Virus record (IMG/VR): IMGVR_UViG_3300028376_000033
Coordinates: 1-25,595 of that record
Strand: one strand, 5' to 3'
Origin: a virus
DNA length: 25,595 bases
In this document: positions 14,835 to 22,433 of the stretch, one piece after another
Numbering within the stretch: position 1 is the first letter of the stretch
How the letters are laid out: each line of letters opens with the position of its first letter
Notes under the pieces: generated by a model
Seen by the model: the letters and a program-made list of their open reading frames with translations, nothing else
Database searches by the model: none
What the model was told of the DNA's origin: nothing
Translations under genes and position numbers: made by a program

Positions 14835-15341
14835 ATGAAATCCACCCCCGCTTACATCCTGCGGAACTGCGCCCTGTGGGCCAATGAAGACGTGAAGGTC
14901 GGTCAGTTTTCCGAAGTCACGATTTCGATGCCGAAGGAGAAGACCGAAGGTTTCCGCAACGGCGGCATGATCAAGGAGCGCAAGGCCAGCATGGGCTATG
15001 AACATGATGATCTTGAATTCACCCTGACCGCCTTCGACCCGGCCACCCTGAAGCTGATGACCGGCAAGCCCGGCACCGAAAACGCCTTCATGGTTACCGG
15101 CGCGCATGTCGATGAAGACGGCGAGACGCACAGCGCCGTCTATTACGTGCGCGGTCGCCTCGTTGCTGGCGATGCCGGGAACTGGAAGCCCGGCGACATG
15201 GCCGAACTGAAGTGCACCGTGGTGCAGAACTACGCCAAGCTGGAAATCGACGGGTCGGAAATCTTCGAGATTGACGATTTCGAATTTTCGGCGGGCGGTG
15301 TCAGCCAGACCGGCGACATTCGCGCCGCGCTGCTGCTGTAA
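14835..15341 (+). CDS. Tail tube protein (P2 gpFII-like)
   Basis: 168 residues (P2 FII is 172). It stacks as rings inside the sheath. Seen: PAYILRNCALWANEDV with the N-terminal family pattern (p..l.n.n.f.dG...G), VTISMPKEKTEGFRNGGM, EHDDLEFTLTAFDP and the KCTVVQNYAKLEIDGSE segment typical of FII proteins, where the tube interface strands lie. A strong AAGGAG site lies upstream. It is followed by the tail chaperone gene after nine bases. Confidence 0.92.
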   Translation: MKSTPAYILRNCALWANEDVKVGQFSEVTISMPKEKTEGFRNGGMIKERKASMGYEHDDLEFTLTAFDPATLKLMTGKPGTENAFMVTGAHVDEDGETHSAVYYVRGRLVAGDAGNWKPGDMAELKCTVVQNYAKLEIDGSEIFEIDDFEFSAGGVSQTGDIRAALLL

Positions 15342-15350
15342 GGGGGCATT

Positions 15351-15650
15351 ATGGACTATCCCATTGAAGTGACCCTTCAGCGCCCCGTCACCGTGGACGG
15401 CAAGACCATCGACAAGCTGGTGTTCGATGAACCCGATCTTGGCACCAGCATCGCGGTCGAAGAGGCAAAATCGCCCGCAGAACAGACCGCCGTCCTGCTG
15501 GCGGGCATGGCGGGCGTGGATCGGTCGGTGATGCTGAAGGTCAAGGAAAGCGACTTCCGCGAGATCGGTAAGCGCGTTCTGACTCCCTACCAAGCGCACG
15601 TGGCCGCGCAGCAGGAATCCGCTTCGGGAAACGGAAAACCGGCAAAGTAG
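15351..15650 (+). CDS. Tail assembly chaperone E (P2 gpE-like), unshifted form
   Basis: 99 residues; P2 gpE is 91. The tail assembly chaperones bind the tape measure before the tube is laid around it. Seen: IEVTLQRPVTVDGKTIDKLV, the paired-strand start typical of the family, and a helical region (VEEAKSPAEQTAVLLAGMAG then LTPYQAHVAAQQ). The start follows AAGGGGGC. The last ten codons hold a frameshift site described separately. Confidence 0.82.
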   Translation: MDYPIEVTLQRPVTVDGKTIDKLVFDEPDLGTSIAVEEAKSPAEQTAVLLAGMAGVDRSVMLKVKESDFREIGKRVLTPYQAHVAAQQESASGNGKPAK

Positions 15651-15799
15651 CGAAAGACCTGCGCTTTGCCGCGGGGTTTGTTGCGAAGGCGTTGGCGACC
15701 CCGCTTCCGCAGGTGCTGGCCATGAAGATCAGCGAATTCGAAATCTGGCAAGAGACAGCACGCGACTTATGGGACGCGACTCGCCTGAAGTTCGAATAG
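15351..15799 (+). CDS. E-E' fusion made by -1 ribosomal frameshift (P2 gpE+E'-like)
   Basis: A slip of -1 at 15626-15632 continues translation past the E stop (TAG 15648) to a TAG at 15797. This gives 94 residues of E plus 55 of E', about 149 in all; P2 E+E' is 142. The added part has no start codon of its own near its beginning. It contains ATPLPQVLAMKISEFEIWQE followed by TARDLW, matching the GpE' pattern of a loop, an M-s-EL-like helix and a W...A segment. No other gene covers these 150 bases in sense. The frame and site are seen; use of the site is inferred from the conserved rule in P2 and lambda. Confidence 0.82.
15626..15632 (+). promoter_or_regulatory. Programmed -1 frameshift slippery site GGGAAAC
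   Basis: The heptamer lies in correct phase, G GGA AAC (X XXY YYZ), eighteen bases before the E stop. After slipping, the frame is open for 55 codons. It is close in form to the lambda G/GT site GGGAAAG. Confidence 0.8.
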
Positions 15800-15801
15800 C
15801 G

Positions 15802-16020
15802 TCAGTCGTCAGACATCGGGCGCTGGAAGGCGTTCAGCTGGTCGCGCTTCAGCGGGCGACTTGGCCCGCTTTGGTGGGTCATGGCCCGGTAGGTCGCCAC
15901 CAGCAGTGCTGCGAAGGCCAGTGCGCCCCAAAGCCCACCTGCAAACACGCCCACAAGGATTGTCGCCGCGACAGCGGCGGCAATCATGAAGATGGCAAAG
16001 ATCATCGCAAAAACTTCCAT
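15802..16020 (-). CDS. Small two-helix membrane protein on opposite strand (moron candidate)
   Basis: 72 residues from the first ATG; a second ATG at 16005 has a GGAAG eight bases upstream and may be the real start (67 residues). Two hydrophobic segments, about residues 4-26 and 28-44, are followed by a polar, basic tail (TYRAMTHQ..RPLKRDQ). It is the only minus-strand gene within the tail operon, ends three bases from the E' stop, and has its own sigma70-like promoter. These are traits of morons, genes expressed from the prophage that often alter the host envelope or block superinfection. No family recognised; role inferred. Confidence 0.6.
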   Translation of the reverse strand: MEVFAMIFAIFMIAAAVAATILVGVFAGGLWGALAFAALLVATYRAMTHQSGPSRPLKRDQLNAFQRPMSDD

Positions 16021-16036
16021 CGCCTAAAGATAGGCG
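16021..16036. repeat. Perfect inverted repeat overlapping -10 of the moron promoter
   Basis: CGCCTA, loop AAGA, TAGGCG. It directly precedes the minus-strand ATG and covers the -10 box. It could be a small operator, or a hairpin ending E/E' transcription on the plus strand (TTT follows). Confidence 0.45.
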
Positions 16037-16055
16037 TTTCCCCCTAGAATTTCAA
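16027..16055 (-). promoter_or_regulatory. Sigma70-like promoter for the minus-strand membrane gene
   Basis: On the minus strand TTGAAA (16055-16050) and TATCTT (16032-16027) are separated by exactly 17 bases. The expected start of transcription falls at or next to the first ATG (16020), so the mRNA would be leaderless for that start, or have a leader of about 15 bases for the second ATG. Confidence 0.5.
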
Positions 16056-16071
16056 CGTGAGTGTGCAACCT

Positions 16072-19000
16072 ATGGCGACCAAGCGCATCGAAACCCAACT
16101 GTCCATCAAGGCGGTGGACCAGTATTCCAGCGTGCTCAAGGGCATGCGGACGGTGACCGGGCGCTTTGCCGATGGCGTGCGCACTGAGATGAGCAACCTT
16201 CAGGGCATGCGCGGCCCGCTTCGCATGATCGAAGACTTCCGCAAGCAGCAGCAGGTTGTCGCGCGGTCCGGCGAATCCCTGCAGCAAGCGCGGGAGCGCG
16301 TCCGCCAGCTGCGGCACGCCATCACCACAACCCGCAATCCGACCGCGCAGATGCGCCGCGAATTCGAACGCGCGCGCACAACTGCTGACCGGCTGGAACA
16401 GCAGCACCGGCAGAACCGCCGGGCGCTGTCCGGACTGCAGGGCCAGCTGCGCCAAGCAGGCGTGAACACTGGCGACCTTGCCGGGGAGCAGCGGCGGTTG
16501 TCCGGTGCGCTGGATGGCGCGACCACGGCTTTCGGTCGGCAAATCGAAAAAATGCAGCGCATCGAAACGATGCAGACCCGCATCGCCGAAGCGCGCGAAC
16601 GCATGGACCGGTCGCTGGCCACGGCGGCGAACCTGAATTTTGCCGGAATGGCGTCGATGCAGACGGGCCGTCGCATCCTGACCGCGCTGTCCGGGCCGAT
16701 CCAAGGGGCCATCGCATTTGAAAGCGCGATGTCCGATGTCCGCAAGGTCGTGGATTTTGACACGCCAGAAGCCTTTGCGCAGATGTCCGATGACGTTTTG
16801 GAACTGTCCACACGCATTCCGGTGGCGGCGGAAGGGTTGGCGCAAATCTTAGCCGCTGGCGGGCAGTCGGACCTCTCTCCGGACGAGTTGCTGCCCTTCA
16901 CCGAGGCGGCTGCCAAAATTGGTGTCGCCTTCGATATATCGGCGGACCATGCCGGAACATCGTTGGCTAAGATCAAGACCGCACTTGGCCTGACGCTGGA
17001 TGAGACCGTGCTTTTGTTCGACGGCATCAACCACCTGTCGAACAATCTAGCCGCAGATGCGCCGGATGTTCTGAATTTTACCACGCGGGTCGCGGTGGAT
17101 GGTGAAGTGAAAGGCTTTTCCGCGACGGAAACGATGGCCTTCGGCTCTGCTATGATTGCATCTGGGGTCAGTGCCGAGGTAGCCGCAACATCCTTCCGAA
17201 ATATGGGCAAGGCTCTTGCGCGTGGCGAAAGCGCTACCGACCGCCAAAAGTCGGCTTATGAAGCTCTAGGCTTAAGCGCTGTTGATGTCGCGCAGCGCCT
17301 TCAAGAAGATGCTGTCGGTACCACATTGGATGTGATGGAGCGGATCAACGAGGTTCCCGCACACCTAAGGTCCTCGCTTTTGTCCGATCTCTTCGGGGAT
17401 GAAGCCCGCGCTCTTGCGCCGCTGATTAGTAAATTGGACCTGTTGCGGAAGTCGCTTGGTCTGGTTTCCGATGAGCAGGATTACCTTGGCAGCGCGGAGC
17501 GCGAATACGCGGAACGGGCGAAGACCACCGCAAACAACCTTCAGCTGATGCGCAACCAGATGGCCCGCCTTGGCGTCAGTATCGGGGAAGTGGTGCTGCC
17601 GCCCCTGAATGACCTTCTGGAAATGTCGCAGGGCGTCATCGAGCGGGTGGTTACGTGGACCAAAGAACATCCGAAGCTGATCAAGTGGCTGGTCATCGGT
17701 GCCGCAGCGGTAGGCGGCTTGGCGGTTGCTGGCGGCGCACTCCTGACGGCTGCGGGCGCGTTGATCGGCACGATGGCCGTGTTGCGCTTTGGTCTGGTCG
17801 GATTGGGCGCGCGCGCCATCTTCGCTGGCGGCGAAATCGCATCGCTGGCGGCTGGTGTCACTCGCGCGGGCCGTAGTGGTTCCGGGCTGGCGCGCATCGG
17901 CACCAGCCTTGCCGCCTTCACCAGCAGCCGCGCGGGCGCTATGCGCGGGGTCACCGCAGCGCTGCGCGGCATCGCGGGCGTCACGGGACTGCGCGTGGTC
18001 GCGACCGGCCTGACGGCCCTTGTCGGCGTGGTGGGCACCATCAGCGCCCCGATTTGGATTGGCATTGCTGCGGCAGTGGCGGCTGTCGGGGCCGCGTGGA
18101 AATATTGGGACCGGATTTCTTCCATCGTCAGCGGTGTGGCATCGGCTATTGGTGAGCGGCTGCAGCCCGTGCTGGAGGCCATCAGCCCCGTGCTGGAATT
18201 CCTGCCGCCGGTCATAGACGGGGTGAAGACCGCGTTTTCCGGCATCGGAAATGTCATCAGCGATGTGGTCACGGCCATCCAAGACTTCTTTTCGGGCGAC
18301 CTGTTTTCGCGCGAAGTGCTGGACGATGAAGAAAAGGCCCGACTTGAAGCCAGCGCCGCTGAAATGACCGGCAAAATCATCGACGGTATCGCGTCAGGGA
18401 TTTCAGGCGTCTTCCAGCTTGGGCGCGACATCATTGTCAGCCTTTGGGATGGCGCGCTAGCTGAATTTGCCAGCTTCATCGAATGGGTGAGGTCAATACC
18501 ATCGCTTATCGTTGATGCGATTGGGTCAATCGACCTGTCAGGCATCATCGACTGGCCGGAACCGCCGCGCTGGTGGAACTATCTCTTCGGGGAAGAAGAG
18601 GTGACCGTGCCGCAGCCCGCCGTGACCGATGCGCCCGGCTTCGACCAGCTGCCCGCTGCAGAACAGGCGGCGGCGGAAACGGTTGTTTCGGTGACCCAAT
18701 CCGGCCCGCTCCCAACCCCTGCACATCTGCAGGAACTGCGCGACTATGCGACCGGCCTGCGCGATGAAATCGCCGCCATTCAGGGTGAAATCGACAACCT
18801 TGGCCAAGGTCCGATGGCTGACACCATGGCGATGCCGTTGCGGCAAACCATGGATGCCCGCCGCAGGGACTTGCGGGAGGTGGAAGCAGAGCTGTCGAAT
18901 ACTGAAGGGCGCGCTGGCGATTTGGCCACGGCCCTTCAGGTCATCCATGGAACAGAGGTCGCGCCTGAAATCGGCACGGCATCTATTGAGCGGGCCAATG

Positions 19001-19527
19001 ACCTGATTGCCCAAATGCTGGCGAACCTGCGGGCCGCGTCGGGCGCTGAAATCGGGGCAACGGTTACACCGCAGCCCGCCGGTGCCCGCGCCCGTGGCGG
19101 CCCGGTTCGCACGGGCCTGCCCTATCTGGTAAACGAAAACACCCCGCGTTCGGAGTGGTTTGTTCCAAGCCAGTCGGGCGGCATTCTTAATGTCGGGCAG
19201 GCGCAGTCGGCCCTCCGGTCGCACCTGTCCGCATTCGCACCGCGCCCAATCAGCCGCAACCCTGACCTTGCGCGACTGCATCGCGGTGCGCAGGGCCTTC
19301 GCGCGGCAAGCCTTGCCGTACTGACCAGTTCGGCGCTTGCGGCCCCTGCTGCGGCGCAGCCTGCGCAGGCTGCGAGGCCCGGTCCGGGAGCGGTGACGGT
19401 GCAGATTGAAAACTTCACTGTACACGTGCCGTCCGGCGTTTCCGACCCTGACGCCATCGCGGACCTTGTGTCCGACCGCATCGGCCAGCGGGTTTCTGCC
19501 ACGCTGTCTGCCAGCTTTTCCGACTAA
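16072..19527 (+). CDS. Tail tape measure protein (P2 gpT-like)
   Basis: 1151 residues from the ATG at 16072; a GTG at 16057 is an alternative, and neither has a clear ribosome site. This protein sets tail length and passes into the host at infection. Seen: a long N-terminal coiled coil (SLQQARERVRQLRHAI.., then LQGQLRQAGVNTG), the central TMP core with the FESAMSDVRKVVDFDTP motif and LAQILAAGGQS, two hydrophobic stretches (about residues 537-580 and 643-678) and the C-terminal beta-rich end. Length predicts a tail of roughly 170 nm by the usual 1.5 Angstrom per residue rule. Codon use between about 16845 and 17460 is more AT-rich than the rest. Confidence 0.9.
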   Translation: MATKRIETQLSIKAVDQYSSVLKGMRTVTGRFADGVRTEMSNLQGMRGPLRMIEDFRKQQQVVARSGESLQQARERVRQLRHAITTTRNPTAQMRREFERARTTADRLEQQHRQNRRALSGLQGQLRQAGVNTGDLAGEQRRLSGALDGATTAFGRQIEKMQRIETMQTRIAEARERMDRSLATAANLNFAGMASMQTGRRILTALSGPIQGAIAFESAMSDVRKVVDFDTPEAFAQMSDDVLELSTRIPVAAEGLAQILAAGGQSDLSPDELLPFTEAAAKIGVAFDISADHAGTSLAKIKTALGLTLDETVLLFDGINHLSNNLAADAPDVLNFTTRVAVDGEVKGFSATETMAFGSAMIASGVSAEVAATSFRNMGKALARGESATDRQKSAYEALGLSAVDVAQRLQEDAVGTTLDVMERINEVPAHLRSSLLSDLFGDEARALAPLISKLDLLRKSLGLVSDEQDYLGSAEREYAERAKTTANNLQLMRNQMARLGVSIGEVVLPPLNDLLEMSQGVIERVVTWTKEHPKLIKWLVIGAAAVGGLAVAGGALLTAAGALIGTMAVLRFGLVGLGARAIFAGGEIASLAAGVTRAGRSGSGLARIGTSLAAFTSSRAGAMRGVTAALRGIAGVTGLRVVATGLTALVGVVGTISAPIWIGIAAAVAAVGAAWKYWDRISSIVSGVASAIGERLQPVLEAISPVLEFLPPVIDGVKTAFSGIGNVISDVVTAIQDFFSGDLFSREVLDDEEKARLEASAAEMTGKIIDGIASGISGVFQLGRDIIVSLWDGALAEFASFIEWVRSIPSLIVDAIGSIDLSGIIDWPEPPRWWNYLFGEEEVTVPQPAVTDAPGFDQLPAAEQAAAETVVSVTQSGPLPTPAHLQELRDYATGLRDEIAAIQGEIDNLGQGPMADTMAMPLRQTMDARRRDLREVEAELSNTEGRAGDLATALQVIHGTEVAPEIGTASIERANDLIAQMLANLRAASGAEIGATVTPQPAGARARGGPVRTGLPYLVNENTPRSEWFVPSQSGGILNVGQAQSALRSHLSAFAPRPISRNPDLARLHRGAQGLRAASLAVLTSSALAAPAAAQPAQAARPGPGAVTVQIENFTVHVPSGVSDPDAIADLVSDRIGQRVSATLSASFSD

Positions 19528-19536
19528 GGGGGTGAC

Positions 19537-19959
19537 ATGTCTGGACCTGTGACCATGGCCTTGGGGCCATTCATGTTTCGCGCCCATGGCTTCGGCTACA
19601 CCGGAGTTGGGCGCAAGTTGGACACCACGTGGGCTGAAATCGAAACTGCGGGGCGGCTGAACGCCCTGCAGTGGACCGGCCCGCGCACGGAGGTGGTGAC
19701 CATCAATGGTGTGCTGTTCCCGCAAGAATTCGGCGGGGCTGGCACATTGGAGGGCGTGCGGCTGGCCGCGAAGTCCGGGGTGCCGCTGATGCTGGTGTCC
19801 TTGGGCGGCAAGATTTTCGGTAGTCACGCCGTCCAGAAGGTCGATGAAGACCGCGCTTTCCATGACCGCTACGGCACGCCGGGCCGGAATGCCTTCACCA
19901 TCGAAGTGAAGCGTATCGGTGCAGGGTTCAGCCTGCTTTCACTGCTGGGGATTATCTGA
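19537..19959 (+). CDS. Tail protein U (P2 gpU-like)
   Basis: 140 residues with an AAGGGGG site. P2 gpU is 159 residues and acts in tail completion. Seen: MALGPFMFRAHGFGYTGVGR (MA.LG.F.F... opening), the WAEIETAGRLNALQWTGPRTE segment with the family's QwtG.g...i.G motif, TINGVLFPQEFGG, and a C-terminal part (RNAFTIEVKRIG). The order T-U-X-D that follows is the same as in P2. Confidence 0.88.
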   Translation: MSGPVTMALGPFMFRAHGFGYTGVGRKLDTTWAEIETAGRLNALQWTGPRTEVVTINGVLFPQEFGGAGTLEGVRLAAKSGVPLMLVSLGGKIFGSHAVQKVDEDRAFHDRYGTPGRNAFTIEVKRIGAGFSLLSLLGII

Positions 19960-20171
19960 TGGCCAGCGTTTACGTGACTTCAGCCGGGGATGCGCTGGAC
20001 CTGATTTGCCTGCGCGAATACGGCGCGCAGGCGGGCGCGGTCGAGCGCGTGCTCGAGGCGAACCCGCATATCAAGAACGTGGCCCACCGGCTGCCGGTGG
20101 GCACTGAAATCACCCTGCCCGACATGGTGGTGCAGGATAAGGCTGGCCAGCCATTGAGGTTGTGGGACTGA
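19959..20171 (+). CDS. Tail protein X (P2 gpX-like, LysM domain)
   Basis: 70 residues, the family's usual length. gpX carries a LysM-like peptidoglycan-binding motif. Seen: YVTSAGDALDLICLREYG (the opening tdGDtLd.ic...yG pattern), VERVLEANPHIKNVAHRLP and VGTEITLPD. It starts at the end of U and its stop overlaps the start of D (TGATG). Confidence 0.88.
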   Translation: MASVYVTSAGDALDLICLREYGAQAGAVERVLEANPHIKNVAHRLPVGTEITLPDMVVQDKAGQPLRLWD

Positions 20172-21163
20172 TGACGCATCCGCGCATTCTGGTGACTGTC
20201 GATGGCGTGCCCGTGTCGGGGGCGTTCTTTGATCGGCTTGTCAGCCTGACCATCACCGACCGCGAAGGCATCCAGTCTGACACGCTGGATCTGGTGTTCA
20301 ATGACGCGGCTCCGCACTTTCAGTCGCCTCGGCGCGGGGCGGTCGTGATGGTCACTATCGTGAACGGCATCAGCGGCGCGTTCGTCGGGGCCTATATCAT
20401 CGACCGGGTGGAATTCGCGTGCCTGCCCCACACGATCACGGTCAGGGGTCATTCGGCTGACCTGCGGTCGGAAATGAAGACAAACAAGACCAAGCATTGG
20501 GACGATGCGTCCGTGAAGGACATCGTGGAAGAAAAGGCCGGTGACTATGGCCTGCAGTCCAAGATTTCAGATGCGGTGTCGGGTCATGTCTATGAGTGGA
20601 TCGGGCAGCAAGACGAATCCGACCTGAACTTTCTGGAACGTTTGGCGCAGCGCCACGGGGCGCTGTTTACCATCAAGAACGGCACGCTTCTTTGGCTTGA
20701 GCGCGGCACCGGAAAGACGGCGGACGGCACGGCCATTCCGCCATCGCTGGTGTTTGTGCCTTCCATCATCGAAGGGTCGTGCCGGGTTTCGGAGACCGAT
20801 GTGGACCGGTTCGCCACGGTCAAAGCCTATTGGCAGGACCGCAAGGGCGCGAAGCGGCAGGAGGTTGTCGTGGATGCCGACCCCGAAGCAAGCGGGGAGC
20901 ATGTGCTGCGCGATCCGTACAGTTCAAAAGAAGAGGCAACCGCCGCCGCCAAGGCCGCAGCCCGCGAAATGATGCGGGGTCTGATTGAAACCGGGTGCTC
21001 AATCGTCGGTCGCCCGGCGCTGATGGCGGGCCAGCCTGTCATCTATGCGGGTGTGCGCCAGCTGGTCGATGGCCGTGAATTCATCCTTGACCGGGTGACG
21101 CACACCTTCACGAAGTCCGGCGGTCTGCGCACCGCTTTTACAGGCAAACTAAAGGCTGAATAG
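20171..21163 (+). CDS. Late control protein D / tail hub (P2 gpD-like)
   Basis: 330 residues from the ATG at 20171 in a TGATG overlap. gpD is the hub of the baseplate, related to T4 gp27. Seen: VDGVPVSGAFFDRLVSLTITD, DTLDLVFND, an RGHSADLRSEMKTNKTKHWD segment (G.sad.r.s.k..rs..w), VKDIVEEKA, the QQDESDLNFLERLAQRHGAL motif shared by all hub proteins, and a C-terminal TGKLKAE. It ends the tail operon; seventeen bases separate it from the first lysis-module gene. Confidence 0.92.
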   Translation: MTHPRILVTVDGVPVSGAFFDRLVSLTITDREGIQSDTLDLVFNDAAPHFQSPRRGAVVMVTIVNGISGAFVGAYIIDRVEFACLPHTITVRGHSADLRSEMKTNKTKHWDDASVKDIVEEKAGDYGLQSKISDAVSGHVYEWIGQQDESDLNFLERLAQRHGALFTIKNGTLLWLERGTGKTADGTAIPPSLVFVPSIIEGSCRVSETDVDRFATVKAYWQDRKGAKRQEVVVDADPEASGEHVLRDPYSSKEEATAAAKAAAREMMRGLIETGCSIVGRPALMAGQPVIYAGVRQLVDGREFILDRVTHTFTKSGGLRTAFTGKLKAE

Positions 21164-21180
21164 CTATTAAGGGGGCAGGC

Positions 21181-21486
21181 TTGTTTGGCAAAAGCCTTGA
21201 ATATTGGGCGGTTATCATCGGCATGATTTTCTATGTCATGAGCCGTGATGCGGAACGGGAGCCGGTGGCGCGGCGGGCAGTAAAGACCGTGGCTTCCGCC
21301 TTTCTTTCCTACGGACTTTCGCCCACACTGGCCCCGATAGCGCGCGGATCGGAAGTTCTGGCGGCGCTTGCCATCATGGCCTTCGCGCTGGTCCTTTTGG
21401 ACACCATCACCGCGCTCCTTGCCGACCGTGAGTTCGTTAAGGACTTGGTGCGCCGCCGCATCGGCAAGGGGCCGAAAGATGATTAA
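21181..21486 (+). CDS. Putative holin: small protein with about three membrane segments
   Basis: 101 residues from a TTG at 21181 that follows AAGGGGGCAGGC. Hydrophobic stretches lie at about residues 7-22, 37-55 and 58-80, followed by a basic, charged C-terminal tail (RRRIGKGPKDD), a usual holin form. Its stop overlaps the next gene. It opens the lysis module, next to gene D. There is no motif that proves holin activity; a second candidate follows the endolysin. Confidence 0.5.
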   Translation: MFGKSLEYWAVIIGMIFYVMSRDAEREPVARRAVKTVASAFLSYGLSPTLAPIARGSEVLAALAIMAFALVLLDTITALLADREFVKDLVRRRIGKGPKDD

Positions 21487-21964
21487 CACCCGCGCGGCCT
21501 TGCGCCGGAATTTCGTGATGATTGTGCTGCTGCTGACGATGGCGGCAATCAGCGGGTTTCCGGCGGCGCGGGACGCCCTGTCAGAATACCGGTGGTTTCG
21601 CGATATCACGATGCAGGCCCCGTTCTACGCGGTGAGCGCCGAAGCTGAACCGGTCGATGGCGGGCTGGCCGTGCGCGGCACGATGGTAAAGCGCAGGTGC
21701 GAATATCAGGGGCTTCGGGCGTATGTGGTGCGCGCTGACGGTTTGCGCATGCCTGTCCCGCTGGACGTTTCGCCGGAAACCGAAGTCTGGGGCGGCGGGT
21801 CGCGGCCTCCATCCGAAATCGCCGAAGCGTGGGGGCCGTGGGTTATATCCGCGCCGGGCCACGGTCGCGCGGAAAGGTGGGAAGTCTTCGCGTTCCACCG
21901 GTGCCCGAATGGGCGGATGCAAGTGAACCTGTTTGCTGATGGCCCACGGCTGCCCGCGAACTGA
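21479..21964 (+). CDS. Membrane-anchored or secreted protein of unknown function
   Basis: 161 residues from the ATG at 21479, overlapping the previous gene by eight bases. Residues 12-27 (FVMIVLLLTMAAISGF) form one N-terminal hydrophobic helix, a membrane anchor or uncleaved signal. The rest is a soluble domain with two cysteines (KRRCEYQG and HRCPNG), predicted outside the cytoplasm, where a disulphide could form. Placed in the lysis module; it may work in envelope disruption or exclusion. No family recognised. Confidence 0.6.
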   Translation: MINTRAALRRNFVMIVLLLTMAAISGFPAARDALSEYRWFRDITMQAPFYAVSAEAEPVDGGLAVRGTMVKRRCEYQGLRAYVVRADGLRMPVPLDVSPETEVWGGGSRPPSEIAEAWGPWVISAPGHGRAERWEVFAFHRCPNGRMQVNLFADGPRLPAN

Positions 21965-21994
21965 CCTGATTTTCAACAATTGAAGGAGGTGGCG

Positions 21995-22390
21995 ATGGCT
22001 GCTGATGCCGTTCAGGCGTCCCTGAATGGACGCTTCACCTATCGTGCGGACAAAGGCGAAAGCTGGCGCATCATGGGTGGCGATGGCCCCGTGGCGGGCG
22101 ACTGCGAAGATTATTCGCTGACGCTGATTTGGCTCAATGAGGGCCGGTCAATGCTGCGCTTTTGGTGGGCACTGATCACGTTCAAATACCTTCTTTGGCA
22201 TTGCCTGTCGCCAAGTGGCGCGGGCCATGCAGTTCTTTGGCGGCGCGGCCATGGCTGGACCGACAATATTCAGCGCCACGTGGTGACGCGCCAAGCCCTG
22301 AAGTCGCAAGGGTACCGCCTGCGGTTTCCTTACCTGTTCCCGCTGGTCGCGCTGAAGTTCCTTTTGCGACCCGTTCTGCGGCGCATCTGA
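21995..22390 (+). CDS. Transglutaminase-like cysteine peptidase-fold protein
   Basis: 131 residues. The ATG at 21995 follows an excellent site (GAAGGAGG). A Cys-His-Asp triad pattern of the bacterial transglutaminase-like fold is visible: Cys37 in GDCEDYSL, His78 in GAGHAVLW and Asp90 in GWTDN. The GDCEDYA/S and GHAVL motifs are the recognised signature of this family (BTLCP-like). It is short for the family and ends with a hydrophobic, basic helix (LVALKFLLRPVLRR). In a lysis module it may cut peptides in the cell wall or modify an envelope protein; substrate not known. Confidence 0.65.
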   Translation: MAADAVQASLNGRFTYRADKGESWRIMGGDGPVAGDCEDYSLTLIWLNEGRSMLRFWWALITFKYLLWHCLSPSGAGHAVLWRRGHGWTDNIQRHVVTRQALKSQGYRLRFPYLFPLVALKFLLRPVLRRI

Positions 22391-22433
22391 CGCGCGGCAC
22401 CCCCTGAAAATCGAAATTGAAGTGAGGTGTGAC

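Noticed and set aside
15769-16047. 92-residue plus-strand frame opposite the small membrane gene
   Set aside because: Composition (His, Arg and Cys rich) is typical of a shadow frame; the minus strand gives a clean membrane protein with promoter.
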